Assembly: GCA_024508355.1 (NCBI GenBank)
Contig: JAMZEJ010000005.1
Location: forward strand, 124,001-188,000
DNA length: 64,000 nucleotides
DNA from: Rhizosaccharibacter radicis
Lineage (GTDB): Bacteria; Pseudomonadota; Alphaproteobacteria; Acetobacterales; Acetobacteraceae
Direction of reading: 5' to 3'
Shown here: positions 56,454-64,000 of the stretch, one piece after another
Position numbering within the stretch: position 1 is the stretch's first letter
How the letters are laid out: each line of letters opens with the position of its first letter
Notes under the pieces: model-generated
What the model saw: the letters and a program-made list of their open reading frames with translations, nothing else
The model's database searches: none
Told to the model about the DNA's origin: nothing
Translations under genes and position numbers: made by a program

Positions 56454-56939
56454 TTGGCCGCGATCGACCAAGCCTTGCCAGGGATGGGGCTGGTCCTGCC
56501 TGCCCCGCTCCGGCTGCCGCCGGAGGTAGGGCAACGTTTCCCCTAGGTGCGCATCCATGGCGACCGTGCCCTGCTGTCCGGACACGGCCCGCTGCGCGCC
56601 GACGGCAGTCTCGCCCAGCCGCTGGGCAGGGTCGGCGCGGAGGTGACGCTCGATGAAGCCTATGGCGCCGCCGGCCTTACCACCCTGGCGATGTTGTCCA
56701 GCCTCAAGGCAGCGCTCGGCGATCTCGATCGGATGCGGTACTGGCTGCGGGTATTCGGCATGGTGAACGCCGCACCGGGCTTCAACCGCTACCCGGCGGT
56801 GATCAACGGCTTCAGCAACGGCATCGTGGCACTCTACGGCGCCGAACAGGGCGCCCATGCCCGGTCGGCGGTGGGCATGGCGAGATTGCCGTTCGGCATC
56901 GCCGTGGAGATCGAGGCGGAAGTGGCCATCGATCCCTAG
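56454..56939 (+). pseudogene. RidA-family protein gene interrupted by in-frame TAG
   Basis: RidA proteins deaminate reactive enamine/imine intermediates. A TTG at 56454, six bases after GAGG, opens a frame reading MAAIDQALPGMGLVLPAP and onwards for 30 codons, then TAG at 56544–56546, then in the same frame VRIHGDRALLSGHGP through a complete RidA-like core to 56939 (LRVFGMVNAAPGFNRYPAVI; ends VEIEAEVAIDP). In relatives the residue at the stop is, as I recall, usually aromatic (FPWVR), so a TGG-to-TAG change explains it. A GTG at 56547 directly follows but lacks a ribosome binding site; restart would give a 130-residue product missing the first strand. Confidence 0.72.
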
Positions 56940-56964
56940 GATACTCCGGCGATCCGGTTTGCGG

Positions 56965-57783
56965 CTACGCGCCCGGTCGCAGGCCGAGCTCCGCCTGACC
57001 GCCGTCCCGCGCACCCGCTGCCTCCGCCGCGGTGGCGTTGCCAAGACCGCGTCGCAGCATCTCCTGGCGGACGGTGAAGCCGATGTCGGTGGCGCGGTGC
57101 CCGTCCGTGCGCATCAGGGACCCGAGCGCGTCCTCGTCCAGATCGCGGAACCGCCGTCCGCGCAGGGGCCCGAACGGCATCTTCACCAGCAACGCCGGCT
57201 CTCCCGACCATTCCACCAGATCCTCGAGCGGCGCCGCTTCCAGCATGTCCCGCAGATGATGCGCGGTGACATAGGCATCCGGACCGGCGCGGTGGGCGGG
57301 CAGCCCCTTCTCACGATCCAGTCCGGACGGGCGACGGGAATAGCGCAGTCCCTGGTTGGAATGGCCGGGCTCGTCCGGCCACACCCGGAGGGCGCCCTTG
57401 TAGGTGCAGATCCAGGGGATGCCGCGCGGCGCCACCCCGGCGCACCAGCGCTGCTCGAATGCCGCCCGGTGCGCGGCGAGCGCCACCAGCCTCCCGCTAT
57501 CGGCGTCCCGGCCCTCCAGGATCGCGGGCGCCACCTCCAGCCAGGACGGCGCGTCGGCCACGTCCTCGTCCACGATGTGGTGGATGGCAGCCGTGCTGGA
57601 GCTGATCGGATGGCCGGGCCGTACCAGCTGCGCCCGTGGCTCGCCCGAAAGCTGCCAGCGTCCGGTCCGGTCCCGGCGGAGATCCTGCCAGCCGATCTCC
57701 ACCACGCCACCGTCGGTGAAGCTGTTGCCGGTGGTCTCCAGGTCCACGACCCGGAGCAGCTCGATCGGTTCGGATGGTGTCAT
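56965..57783 (-). CDS. 3'-5' exonuclease (DnaQ-like) with DUF3820-type tail
   Basis: The 272-residue protein has a DEDD exonuclease fold: RVVDLETTGNSFTDGGVVEIG carries the first Asp14/Glu16 pair, followed by IHHIVDEDVADAPSW and LVALAAHRAAFEQRW and a late His/Asp motif HRAGPDAYVTAHHL. The C-terminal part (VKMPFGPLRGRRFRDL) resembles DUF3820, a small module often attached to such exonucleases. Function is probably trimming of nucleic-acid ends; no polymerase partner is nearby. The start ATG 57783 is chosen over a longer frame inside the transglutaminase gene. It is encoded 50 bases downstream of that gene on the same strand. Confidence 0.88.
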   Translation of the reverse strand: MTPSEPIELLRVVDLETTGNSFTDGGVVEIGWQDLRRDRTGRWQLSGEPRAQLVRPGHPISSSTAAIHHIVDEDVADAPSWLEVAPAILEGRDADSGRLVALAAHRAAFEQRWCAGVAPRGIPWICTYKGALRVWPDEPGHSNQGLRYSRRPSGLDREKGLPAHRAGPDAYVTAHHLRDMLEAAPLEDLVEWSGEPALLVKMPFGPLRGRRFRDLDEDALGSLMRTDGHRATDIGFTVRQEMLRRGLGNATAAEAAGARDGGQAELGLRPGA

Positions 57784-57833
57784 GACGGAACAGATGGCGA
57801 GCCGCCCGCCCCGGGTCGAGGGGCGGCATCGCC

Positions 57834-60800
57834 TCAGTCCCCGGCCAGGGCGACCCGCCGCAGATCCAGGGTGCGGGGCAGCGCGCCGCCACCGAGCTCC
57901 AGCGGTTCCGCCATCGGGCCGGGGCTGTGGCCGAAAGGCTGGAACCTGATCCGCCGGCGCGCTTCCGCCTCGCCCGCGTTGACGGGGCGGGTGTCGTAGT
58001 TGCGGCCGCCGGGATGGGCGGCGTGGTGGGTCAGGCCGCCGAGCGAGCGCCCCGTCCAGCGATCGAAGACGTCGAACACCAGGGGGGTCTGGGCGCGCAG
58101 CACGGGGTGTAGGCCGAAGGCGGGCTCCCACGCCTTGAACCGGACCCCGCCGACGAAGCCGCCCGGCCGCCCGGTCTCGCACAGCGGCACCCGGACACCG
58201 TTGCAGGCGAGCACGAAGCGCTCCGGCACCCAGCCGTCCGTCCTGATCTCCAAACGTTCCACCGAATTGTCGACATGACGCACCGTGCCGCCGATCCCGG
58301 GCGTCTCGCCCAGCACCGGCCACGGCTCCAGCGCCTGGCGGAGCTGCAGCCCGACATCGCGGACGGTGACCTCGCCAAGCAGCGGGAAGCGGAACTCCAG
58401 ATGCGGCCCGAACCAGGCAGGATCCAGCCGGACGCCGAGCATGGACAGCTCTTCCAGCGCGTCACGCAGATCCTGCTCCACGAAGAAGGGCAGCATGAAG
58501 TCGTCGTGCAGCCGGGTGCCCCACCGCACCAGCCGCCTCTCGTACGGCGTGCGCCAGAACGCCGCCACGGCCGCCCGGACGAGGAGCGCCTGCGCCACCG
58601 CCATCCGGGGATGGGGCGGCATCTCCATGGACCGCAGCTCCACGAGCCCCAGCCGGCCGGAAGACGATTCCGGTGCGTAGAGCTTGTCGATGCAGAACTC
58701 GGTGCGATGGGTGTTGCCGGTCATGTCCACCAGCAGGTTGCGCAGCAGCCGGTCCACCAGCCAGTGCGGCACCGTCGCGTCCGGACGGATCTGCGCGAGC
58801 GCGATCTCCAGCTCCGCAAGGCTGTCCTGCCGCGCCTCGTCCACCCGGGGATGCTGCGAGGTCGGCCCGATGAACAACCCGGCGAACAGGAAGGATAGCC
58901 CGGGATGGTTGTGCCAGAATCCCAGCAGCGACTTCAGCAGGTCGGGGCGCCGCAGGAACGGGCTGTCGGCCGGGGTGGTGCCCCCCATCACCACGTGGTT
59001 GCCGCCGCCGGTGCCGACATGGCGGCCGTCGAGCAGGAACTTCTCCGTGCCGAGCCCCACCGCGCGCGCCTCGCGATAAAGCTGTTCGGTCCGCTCCACC
59101 TGCTCGCCCCAGTTCAGGGCCGGATGGACATTGACCTCGATCACGCCGGGATCCGGCGTCACCGAGAAGGAGCGCAGCCTGGTGTCGTGCGGCGGGGCGT
59201 AGCCTTCCAGCATCACGGCGCGGCCTTCCCGCGCCGCCACGGCTTCCACGGCTTCCACCAGCGCCAGCCAGTCTTCCGCCAGATAGAGCGGCGGCAGGAA
59301 CACGTGCAGCAGCCCATCGCGCGCTTCCACGCATAGCGCCGTGCGGACCATCCGCTCGGGATCGTCGGAGTCTCGGTCCGGGTAATCCTCTTCCGCGGCC
59401 GGCTGGGGCCGCATGATGTCGAGGGTCGGGCCGGCCGGCGTGGCGGTGCGCAACGGTGCCGGGGCCCGCGGCGGAAGCGGCGCGTGCAGCGGCCGGGTGG
59501 CGCCGTCCGCTTCGCTGGTCATCTCCGGTGGCAGCGAGCTGTCCTCCGCGCCCGGCAGTCCTTCCACGTCGAGGCCAGGGGCGCCGGGGCCAGGGGCATC
59601 GGGGCCGGGCGCCGCGGAAACGGGCACGAGCCGGGGGCGGCGCGTGGCATTTCCGCTCGAAGCCGGCAGCGGCCCTCGCGGCGCGAAGGGATCGCGCTCG
59701 AACTCGGGCTCGATGTGGTCGGGATCCGCCCAGGGCAGGCTCTGCAGCGGCAGCCGGAAGCCGATCGCGCTGTCGCCGGGCACCAGAAACAGCAGCTCCG
59801 ATCGCAGCAGCCAGCGGCCGGTCTGCCAGCGACGCCCGTCGGCGCGCGCGACCCGCCGCAGCGGTAGCACGCTGCCGACTTCGGCGCCGAGACCGCGACC
59901 GAACACGCGGGCCAGCCGTTCACGCTCCAACGGATCGCTCAACCGGCTGCGCTCGGCCCAGACGTTCGCCGGCAAGCGGTTCTCGCGCCAAAGATGGTAG
60001 TGCACGTCCTCATAGGCCGGCAGCACGCGCGCCGGATCGAGCTCCAGCTCGGTGGCCAGCGCCCGGGCGAATCTCCTGGCATCGTCGGGACCGGCGGCGG
60101 CGAACCCCGGCGCGGCGCGGTCGTCATCCGAGGCCAGAAGCGAACCGTCGCGCCAGACCGGCTCGTTGTCCGCGCGCCAATGGGCCTGGATCGCCCAGCG
60201 AGGCAGCTGTTCGCCCGGGTAGTGCTTGCCGACCGTGTATTGCAGCACCGCACCGGGCGCCCACAGGGGAAGCAGGCGACGGATCAGCCGGCCGGCCAGG
60301 GGGCGCTTGGTGGGGCCGAGCGCGTCGGCGTTCCATTCCGCGGCGTCCATGTCGGTCGCCGAGATGAAGGTCGGCTCCCCGCCCATCGTGAGCCGGACGT
60401 CGCCTCCCTCCAACGACTGCTCCACCGCTTGGCCGGCCCGGAGGATCGCCTGCCAGGTTGCTTCTTCGTAGGGCAGGGTCGTGCGCGGCGACTCGCGGAT
60501 GCGGCGCACCGACATGGCGAAGTCGAAGACCGTCTCGCTCTGCTCCACCAGCCCGCTGATCGGAGCGGCCGAAGAGGGTTCGGGGCTGGACGCCACCGGG
60601 ATGTGACCCTCCCCGGCCAGCAGGCCGGAGGTGACGTCGAACCCGATCCAGCCGGCGCCGGGAAGATAAACCTCCGCCCACGCGTGCAGGTCGGTAAAAT
60701 CCTCCGCCGCGCCCTGCGGCCCGTCGCCCTGGGTATCCGGATCGGGACGGAGCTGGATCAGATAGCCGGACACGAAGCGCGCGGCGAAACCCAGATGGCG

Positions 60801-61388
60801 CGCGACATTGACGAACAACCAGGCGGAGTCGCGGCACGAGCCCCGGCCGGCGGCCAGCGTTTCCTCGGGCGTCCAGACCCCGGGCTCCAGGCGGACAATG
60901 TAGTCGACCCGGTCGCGCAGGCGCGCATTCAGCGCCACCAGCATCGGCACCGTCCGCAGGGCGCCCCCATCGGCCGCCTCGCGCGGGATCTGGTCGAGCA
61001 GCGCCTGCACCCGTGGCCCTGCGGTCCCGGCCGCCAGAAAGGGCTCCAGCTCGGTGTTGAGCACCGGGTCGTACGAGAACGGGAAGGTTTCGGCGTCCGG
61101 CTCGAGAAAGAAATCGAACGGGTTGATGGTGGCGAGGTCGGCGACCAGATCGACGGTAACCTCGAAGCTCGTCACGCGCTCGGGGAAAACCACGCGCGCC
61201 AGCAGATTGCCCTGCGGATCCTGCTGCCAGTTCAGGAAGTGGTTCCGCGGCTCCACCGTGAGCGCGTAGGACAGGATCGGCGTGCGGGTGTGCGGCGCCG
61301 GCCGCAGGCGGATGGTCTGCGGCCCGAGGGCCACGGGGCGATCGTAGCGGTAGGACGTCCGATGGGTCAGGGCAACGTGCAGCGTCAT
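57834..61388 (-). CDS. Transglutaminase-like / DUF2126 fusion protein
   Basis: The 1184-residue protein begins with a bacterial transglutaminase N-domain (HRTSYRYDRPVALGPQTIRL) and a transglutaminase core with the triad Cys185 in GRGSCRDSAW, His235 in DLHAWAEVY and Asp251 in GFDVTSG. From about residue 320 it is DUF2126, including EPTFISATDMDAAEWN, HYPGEQLPRWA, and GGGNHVVMGG. This two-part fusion is a known bacterial architecture, often encoded with a circularly permuted ATP-grasp protein and an alpha-E protein; neither is in this window. The linker at 590–620 is built from 15-bp repeats. Substrate unknown. Confidence 0.93.
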   Translation of the reverse strand: MTLHVALTHRTSYRYDRPVALGPQTIRLRPAPHTRTPILSYALTVEPRNHFLNWQQDPQGNLLARVVFPERVTSFEVTVDLVADLATINPFDFFLEPDAETFPFSYDPVLNTELEPFLAAGTAGPRVQALLDQIPREAADGGALRTVPMLVALNARLRDRVDYIVRLEPGVWTPEETLAAGRGSCRDSAWLFVNVARHLGFAARFVSGYLIQLRPDPDTQGDGPQGAAEDFTDLHAWAEVYLPGAGWIGFDVTSGLLAGEGHIPVASSPEPSSAAPISGLVEQSETVFDFAMSVRRIRESPRTTLPYEEATWQAILRAGQAVEQSLEGGDVRLTMGGEPTFISATDMDAAEWNADALGPTKRPLAGRLIRRLLPLWAPGAVLQYTVGKHYPGEQLPRWAIQAHWRADNEPVWRDGSLLASDDDRAAPGFAAAGPDDARRFARALATELELDPARVLPAYEDVHYHLWRENRLPANVWAERSRLSDPLERERLARVFGRGLGAEVGSVLPLRRVARADGRRWQTGRWLLRSELLFLVPGDSAIGFRLPLQSLPWADPDHIEPEFERDPFAPRGPLPASSGNATRRPRLVPVSAAPGPDAPGPGAPGLDVEGLPGAEDSSLPPEMTSEADGATRPLHAPLPPRAPAPLRTATPAGPTLDIMRPQPAAEEDYPDRDSDDPERMVRTALCVEARDGLLHVFLPPLYLAEDWLALVEAVEAVAAREGRAVMLEGYAPPHDTRLRSFSVTPDPGVIEVNVHPALNWGEQVERTEQLYREARAVGLGTEKFLLDGRHVGTGGGNHVVMGGTTPADSPFLRRPDLLKSLLGFWHNHPGLSFLFAGLFIGPTSQHPRVDEARQDSLAELEIALAQIRPDATVPHWLVDRLLRNLLVDMTGNTHRTEFCIDKLYAPESSSGRLGLVELRSMEMPPHPRMAVAQALLVRAAVAAFWRTPYERRLVRWGTRLHDDFMLPFFVEQDLRDALEELSMLGVRLDPAWFGPHLEFRFPLLGEVTVRDVGLQLRQALEPWPVLGETPGIGGTVRHVDNSVERLEIRTDGWVPERFVLACNGVRVPLCETGRPGGFVGGVRFKAWEPAFGLHPVLRAQTPLVFDVFDRWTGRSLGGLTHHAAHPGGRNYDTRPVNAGEAEARRRIRFQPFGHSPGPMAEPLELGGGALPRTLDLRRVALAGD
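59565..59609 (-). repeat. Imperfect 15-bp tandem repeat in the DUF2126 gene
   Basis: Three related 15-base units (59565, 59580, 59595; GGCGCCGGGGCCAGG and GGCATCGGGGCCGGG are the clearest) encode APGPD/APGPG/APGLD-like pentapeptides in a linker. Confidence 0.7.
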
Positions 61389-61527
61389 CGGGCGGCCGGT
61401 TCCGTTTCTGGAGCAAGCCGCAGGCTGTCACGCGCGACCCGGGCCGCCAACGGTTTTCCGGCGCCATGCGATCGCGATCTCGCCGAACCCCGGGCGCCCG
61501 CCGTCATTATGATCGCGACGCAGTGTT

Positions 61528-61557
61528 CCCGCTCACCAGAAGCCCGCTCACCAGAAG
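61528..61557 (+). repeat. Exact 15-bp tandem duplication before the BON–LysM gene
   Basis: CCCGCTCACCAGAAG occurs twice in a row (61528–61542, 61543–61557). The second copy, followed by GATG, supplies the AGAAGGA ribosome binding site of the gene at 61570, so the duplication also duplicates most of that site. Confidence 0.9.
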
Positions 61558-61569
61558 GATGACCTCGCC

Positions 61570-62031
61570 ATGGGATTGTTCCATTTCGTCGCGTCCGCCG
61601 GCCGCGTGCTGGGCGGCGGACGCCGTCACCAGCATGCCGGCGAAGCCGCGCCCGCCGCGCCCAGCGGCAACGCCATCCTGAGGGAGTTCAGGAAGATCGG
61701 CCTGGCGCAGCTCGGCGGCCTCAACGTCACGGTGCAGGGACGGACGGCCACCGTCACCGGCCGAGTGCCCGACGCCGAGACGCGGGAAAAGGCGATCCTC
61801 GTGGCCGGCAACATCGCGGGGATCGAGGCGGTGCAGGCCGACATCTCCACGCCCGAAAAGACATCCTCGCCCACCTTCCACACCGTGAAGGAGGGCGAAA
61901 CGCTGGCGGCGATCGCCGAGCGCCACGACGGCGTGGAGCACGACGAGCTGCTGCATGCCAACAAGCCGTTGATCGACGCGCCGGACGAGATCTATGCCGG
62001 CCAGGTTATCCGCATTCCGGACAAGAGCTGA
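61570..62031 (+). CDS. BON–LysM domain protein (Kbp/YgaU-like)
   Basis: The 153-residue protein has a BON domain (about residues 35–95, LGGLNVTVQGRTATVTGRVP) and a C-terminal LysM domain (about 105–150, FHTVKEGETLAAIAERHDG, AGQVIRIPDKS). This is the layout of E. coli Kbp (YgaU), a cytoplasmic potassium-binding protein that is induced by osmotic stress; there is no signal peptide here either. ATG 61570 has AGAAGGA at good spacing. It is divergent from the transglutaminase gene and converges on the MFS gene. Confidence 0.93.
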   Translation: MGLFHFVASAGRVLGGGRRHQHAGEAAPAAPSGNAILREFRKIGLAQLGGLNVTVQGRTATVTGRVPDAETREKAILVAGNIAGIEAVQADISTPEKTSSPTFHTVKEGETLAAIAERHDGVEHDELLHANKPLIDAPDEIYAGQVIRIPDKS

Positions 62032-62087
62032 ACGGTGTCGCGGTACGGGCCGGCGGAGGCGGCCCGTACGAGCGATCGCTCCGGGGA

Positions 62088-63407
62088 CTAGTGGCCGAAG
62101 GCCACGGCAGCATCCGATCGACCCTCGGGCGACTCCGAATAGGCGCGCGCCTCGGGCGACACGGTGACGAACATGGTCATCAGTGCCGCCGCGAGATACA
62201 TGCCCACGAAGATCCAGATCACGCCCTCGAGCCCGACGCTGGACCGGAACAGGGTGACCACGAGCGGGCCGAGCCACACGCTGGCACCGGCACCGAGGCC
62301 GAGGATGGACAAGGCGGCACCCTTCTCCCGAGGCACCACCTGCGGCATCAGCGACGACAGCGGCACGAAGGAGGCGATGGTGGCGCCATAGATCACGCCG
62401 ACCAGCGCCGCCCAGGCGAAGCTGTGCGGGTGCCACAGCGGCACGTAATAGAACAGCGGGATGCTGATCGCGCTGCCCACGCCGCCGCCGAGCGCCACGA
62501 TGGTACGGGAGCCGAGCCGATCCGCGAGGATGCCGGACACCAGGTTGAACAGGATGTTCGACAGGAACATGATCGACAGCAGCTGCAACCACTGCTGAAG
62601 CGTCAACCCCACCTTCTGCACGAAGAAGGTCGGCATCACCACCAGGAAGGCATATTCCGAGGAGGTGTTGATGGCGCGGATGATGCCGGCGATGGTGGTC
62701 TTGGGCTCGCGCCAGGTGATCGAGACCGACCCGAAAACCACTTGGAGCGGATGCGTGTCGGGCGGCGCGAGACGTCCCGCCCCCCGCCGGTCGCGGGTAA
62801 ACAGGACCGCGATCAGGCCACCCACGGTGACAAGACCGAGCGACGACCAGAAGGTCGCGAGTTGGCCGATCGCGGGGATGGCGAAGCTCGCGAACAACGA
62901 GCCGAGCGTGGGCAGACCGCCGGAGAAGGCGAACCAGAACCAACCGGCCGCGGAGCCGAGCTGTTGCGGCGGCGTGGCAGCGGCGATCCACACGAGGAAT
63001 CCGAACGCGAACAACGGGTATCCGAGACCGCGCAGCGCGTAGGCGGCAAGCATCACCGGGTAGCTGTTGGTCTGGACGCCGAACAACAGGAACAGCACCT
63101 CGAACACGAACCAGATGCCGAGTCCGATCCACATCACCCGGCGCGGACCCCACAGATCGGAGAGTGCCCCCGACAACCAGGAGGCGACGCACGCGAACAC
63201 GCCATAGACGGTGAACAGAAGGGCTACCTTCTCGCCGCTGATCCCCTTGCTTTCCAGAAACGGCGCCAGATACCCGGCCTCCACGCCGTCGCCGACCATG
63301 AACAACAGCAATCCGACGAAGCCCCAGGCGAGCGTCGACGGAATACCGATCCTGTCGAGGAAGTGGGGGGCCGGGGCGGCGGGGAGCGGTGTGTGTTCCG
63401 ACGTCAA
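62088..63407 (-). CDS. MFS transporter, polyol-permease-like
   Basis: The 439-residue inner-membrane protein has 12 predicted helices. The start FLDRIGIPSTLAWGFVGLLLFMVGDGVEAGYLAPFL resembles ribitol/arabinitol permeases (RbtT/DalT family), as do GALSDLWGPRRVMW (motif A) and the ALRGLGYPLFAFGFLVW segment. A sugar alcohol or related polyol is therefore the likely substrate, taken up by proton symport. No polyol dehydrogenase or regulator is adjacent. The gene is flanked by rplQ upstream, separated by its terminator, and converges on the BON–LysM gene. Confidence 0.85.
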   Translation of the reverse strand: MTSEHTPLPAAPAPHFLDRIGIPSTLAWGFVGLLLFMVGDGVEAGYLAPFLESKGISGEKVALLFTVYGVFACVASWLSGALSDLWGPRRVMWIGLGIWFVFEVLFLLFGVQTNSYPVMLAAYALRGLGYPLFAFGFLVWIAAATPPQQLGSAAGWFWFAFSGGLPTLGSLFASFAIPAIGQLATFWSSLGLVTVGGLIAVLFTRDRRGAGRLAPPDTHPLQVVFGSVSITWREPKTTIAGIIRAINTSSEYAFLVVMPTFFVQKVGLTLQQWLQLLSIMFLSNILFNLVSGILADRLGSRTIVALGGGVGSAISIPLFYYVPLWHPHSFAWAALVGVIYGATIASFVPLSSLMPQVVPREKGAALSILGLGAGASVWLGPLVVTLFRSSVGLEGVIWIFVGMYLAAALMTMFVTVSPEARAYSESPEGRSDAAVAFGH

Positions 63408-63550
63408 ACCGTTGGTTCTCCTGGAAGTGGATGTCCGGATGCCTGAAGCGGCATGATGCGCGATCGGCGCCGAAACGTCGTGGCCGCAGGCGGCGTGCCC
63501 GGACGGGCGAACGATGCCACGATTTCGCCTCGCAATGTTCTCCTGCGGCG

Positions 63551-63587
63551 AAAAAAGAAAGGGCGGCGAACCTGCGTCCGCCGCCCT
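63551..63587 (-). terminator. Rho-independent terminator after rplQ
   Basis: On the minus strand AGGGCGGCG (63579–63587 side) pairs with CGCCGCCCT (63560–63568 side), a nine-base stem with a ten-base loop, followed by TTTCTTTTTT (complement of 63551–63560). It lies 28 bases beyond the rplQ stop and ends the ribosomal protein/rpoA operon. Confidence 0.93.
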
Positions 63588-63614
63588 CCCGATTCTGGAA
63601 AAGACGCCGCCCGG

Positions 63615-64000
63615 TCAGTTGGCGAAGTCGTTCTCGCTCTCGACGACGGGCTTCGGCCCGCTGTCCTGCCCCTTGGCGGACGGATCGCGATCCACCAGCT
63701 CGATCACCGCCATGTCGGCCGCGTCGCCGTAGCGGATGCCCGCCTTGAGCACGCGGGTATAACCGCCCGCGCGTCCCTGGTAGCGCTCGGCGATGGCGCC
63801 GAACAGCTTGGTGACGATCACGTCGTCGCGCAGCTGCGCGTAGGCCTGACGACGCGCATGCAGGTCGCCGCGCTTGCCGAGCGTGATCAGACGCTCGGCC
63901 ACCGGGCGGAGCTCCTTCGCCTTGGGCAGAGTGGTCGTGATCTGCTCATGCTTGATGAGCGCCACGGCCATGTTGCGGAACATGGCGAGGCGGTGGGAGG
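63615..64000 (-). CDS. rplQ: Large ribosomal subunit protein bL17 (partial)
   Basis: The visible 128 residues begin [20 protein letters not shown] and contain [23 protein letters not shown] and [26 protein letters not shown], unmistakably L17. About 14 N-terminal residues lie beyond the right edge. A 20-residue acidic tail (after [10 protein letters not shown]) is an alphaproteobacterial extension. It is the last gene of the alpha ribosomal operon (rpsM-rpsK-rpoA-rplQ), followed by a strong terminator. Confidence 0.97.
   Translation of the reverse strand, partial: SHRLAMFRNMAVALIKHEQITTTLPKAKELRPVAERLITLGKRGDLHARRQAYAQLRDDVIVTKLFGAIAERYQGRAGGYTRVLKAGIRYGDAADMAVIELVDRDPSAKGQDSGPKPVVESENDFAN

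Noticed and set aside
1..64000. Search for tRNA, rRNA, CRISPR, IS ends and prophage genes
   Set aside because: No cloverleaf T-loop motif, no array of spaced repeats, no transposase or integrase motif. The 15-bp tandem repeats lack spacers, so they are not CRISPR.

Overview
The window is G+C-rich, densely coding chromosomal DNA. It looks alphaproteobacterial, plausibly Acetobacteraceae/Rhodospirillales. Evidence: the dnaG–rpoD pair beside a YqeY-like gene and carAB, an rnhB–ccrM pair encoding a GANTC-type adenine methylase, a ctpA–YibQ-like–rppH block, and a CarA with an N-terminal helix-turn-helix module. I saw no rRNA, tRNA, insertion sequence, prophage or CRISPR array, so this is mostly core genome with efflux and stress genes between.

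Layout. 1–10 kb: rpoD (5' end only), dnaG and yqeY on the minus strand, broken by a plus-strand nucleotidyltransferase gene; then carA, carB, greA and a threonine dehydratase on plus. 10–12.3 kb: dodecin, upp and msrB on minus, a 41-residue protein, and a 0.7 kb gap. 12.3–21.4 kb: gpmI, an EnvC-like factor, ctpA, a degenerate YibQ-type deacetylase, rppH, a Tat-exported metallophosphoesterase (the last three overlap by ATGA) and a YihY/BrkB membrane protein. 21.5–30.2 kb: a benzoylformate-decarboxylase-like ThDP enzyme, an EmrAB-type efflux pair with an overlapping palindromic operator, an MsbA-like ABC exporter, CCA-adding enzyme and a DUF1285 protein. 30.3–38.5 kb: a MoxR–DUF58–BatA/DUF4159–VWA–ankyrin operon. 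39–42.5 kb: an EamA exporter, ccrM, rnhB and a CsbD-like gene. 42.7–54.6 kb: an MFS exporter and a complete MdtABC–outer membrane factor RND operon ending at a strong bidirectional terminator. 54.6–62 kb: small envelope/stress proteins, a zinc metallopeptidase, a RidA-family gene broken by an in-frame TAG, an exonuclease, a transglutaminase–DUF2126 protein and a BON–LysM protein. 62–64 kb: a polyol-permease-like MFS gene and the 3' part of rplQ with its terminator.

Points most worth following: (i) the helix-turn-helix fused to CarA; (ii) two GANTC sites carried in a 15-bp tandem repeat directly upstream of rnhB–ccrM; (iii) seven separate tandem repeats that all have a 15-bp period; (iv) the RidA gene with a Trp-position TAG; (v) Gly/Ser/Thr-rich insertions in both RND pumps and the outer membrane factor of one operon; (vi) the emr operator with no local repressor gene. 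Nothing here is a clearly new defence or mobile system. The unusual content is regulatory and architectural. All calls come from reading translated motifs; no database search was run.
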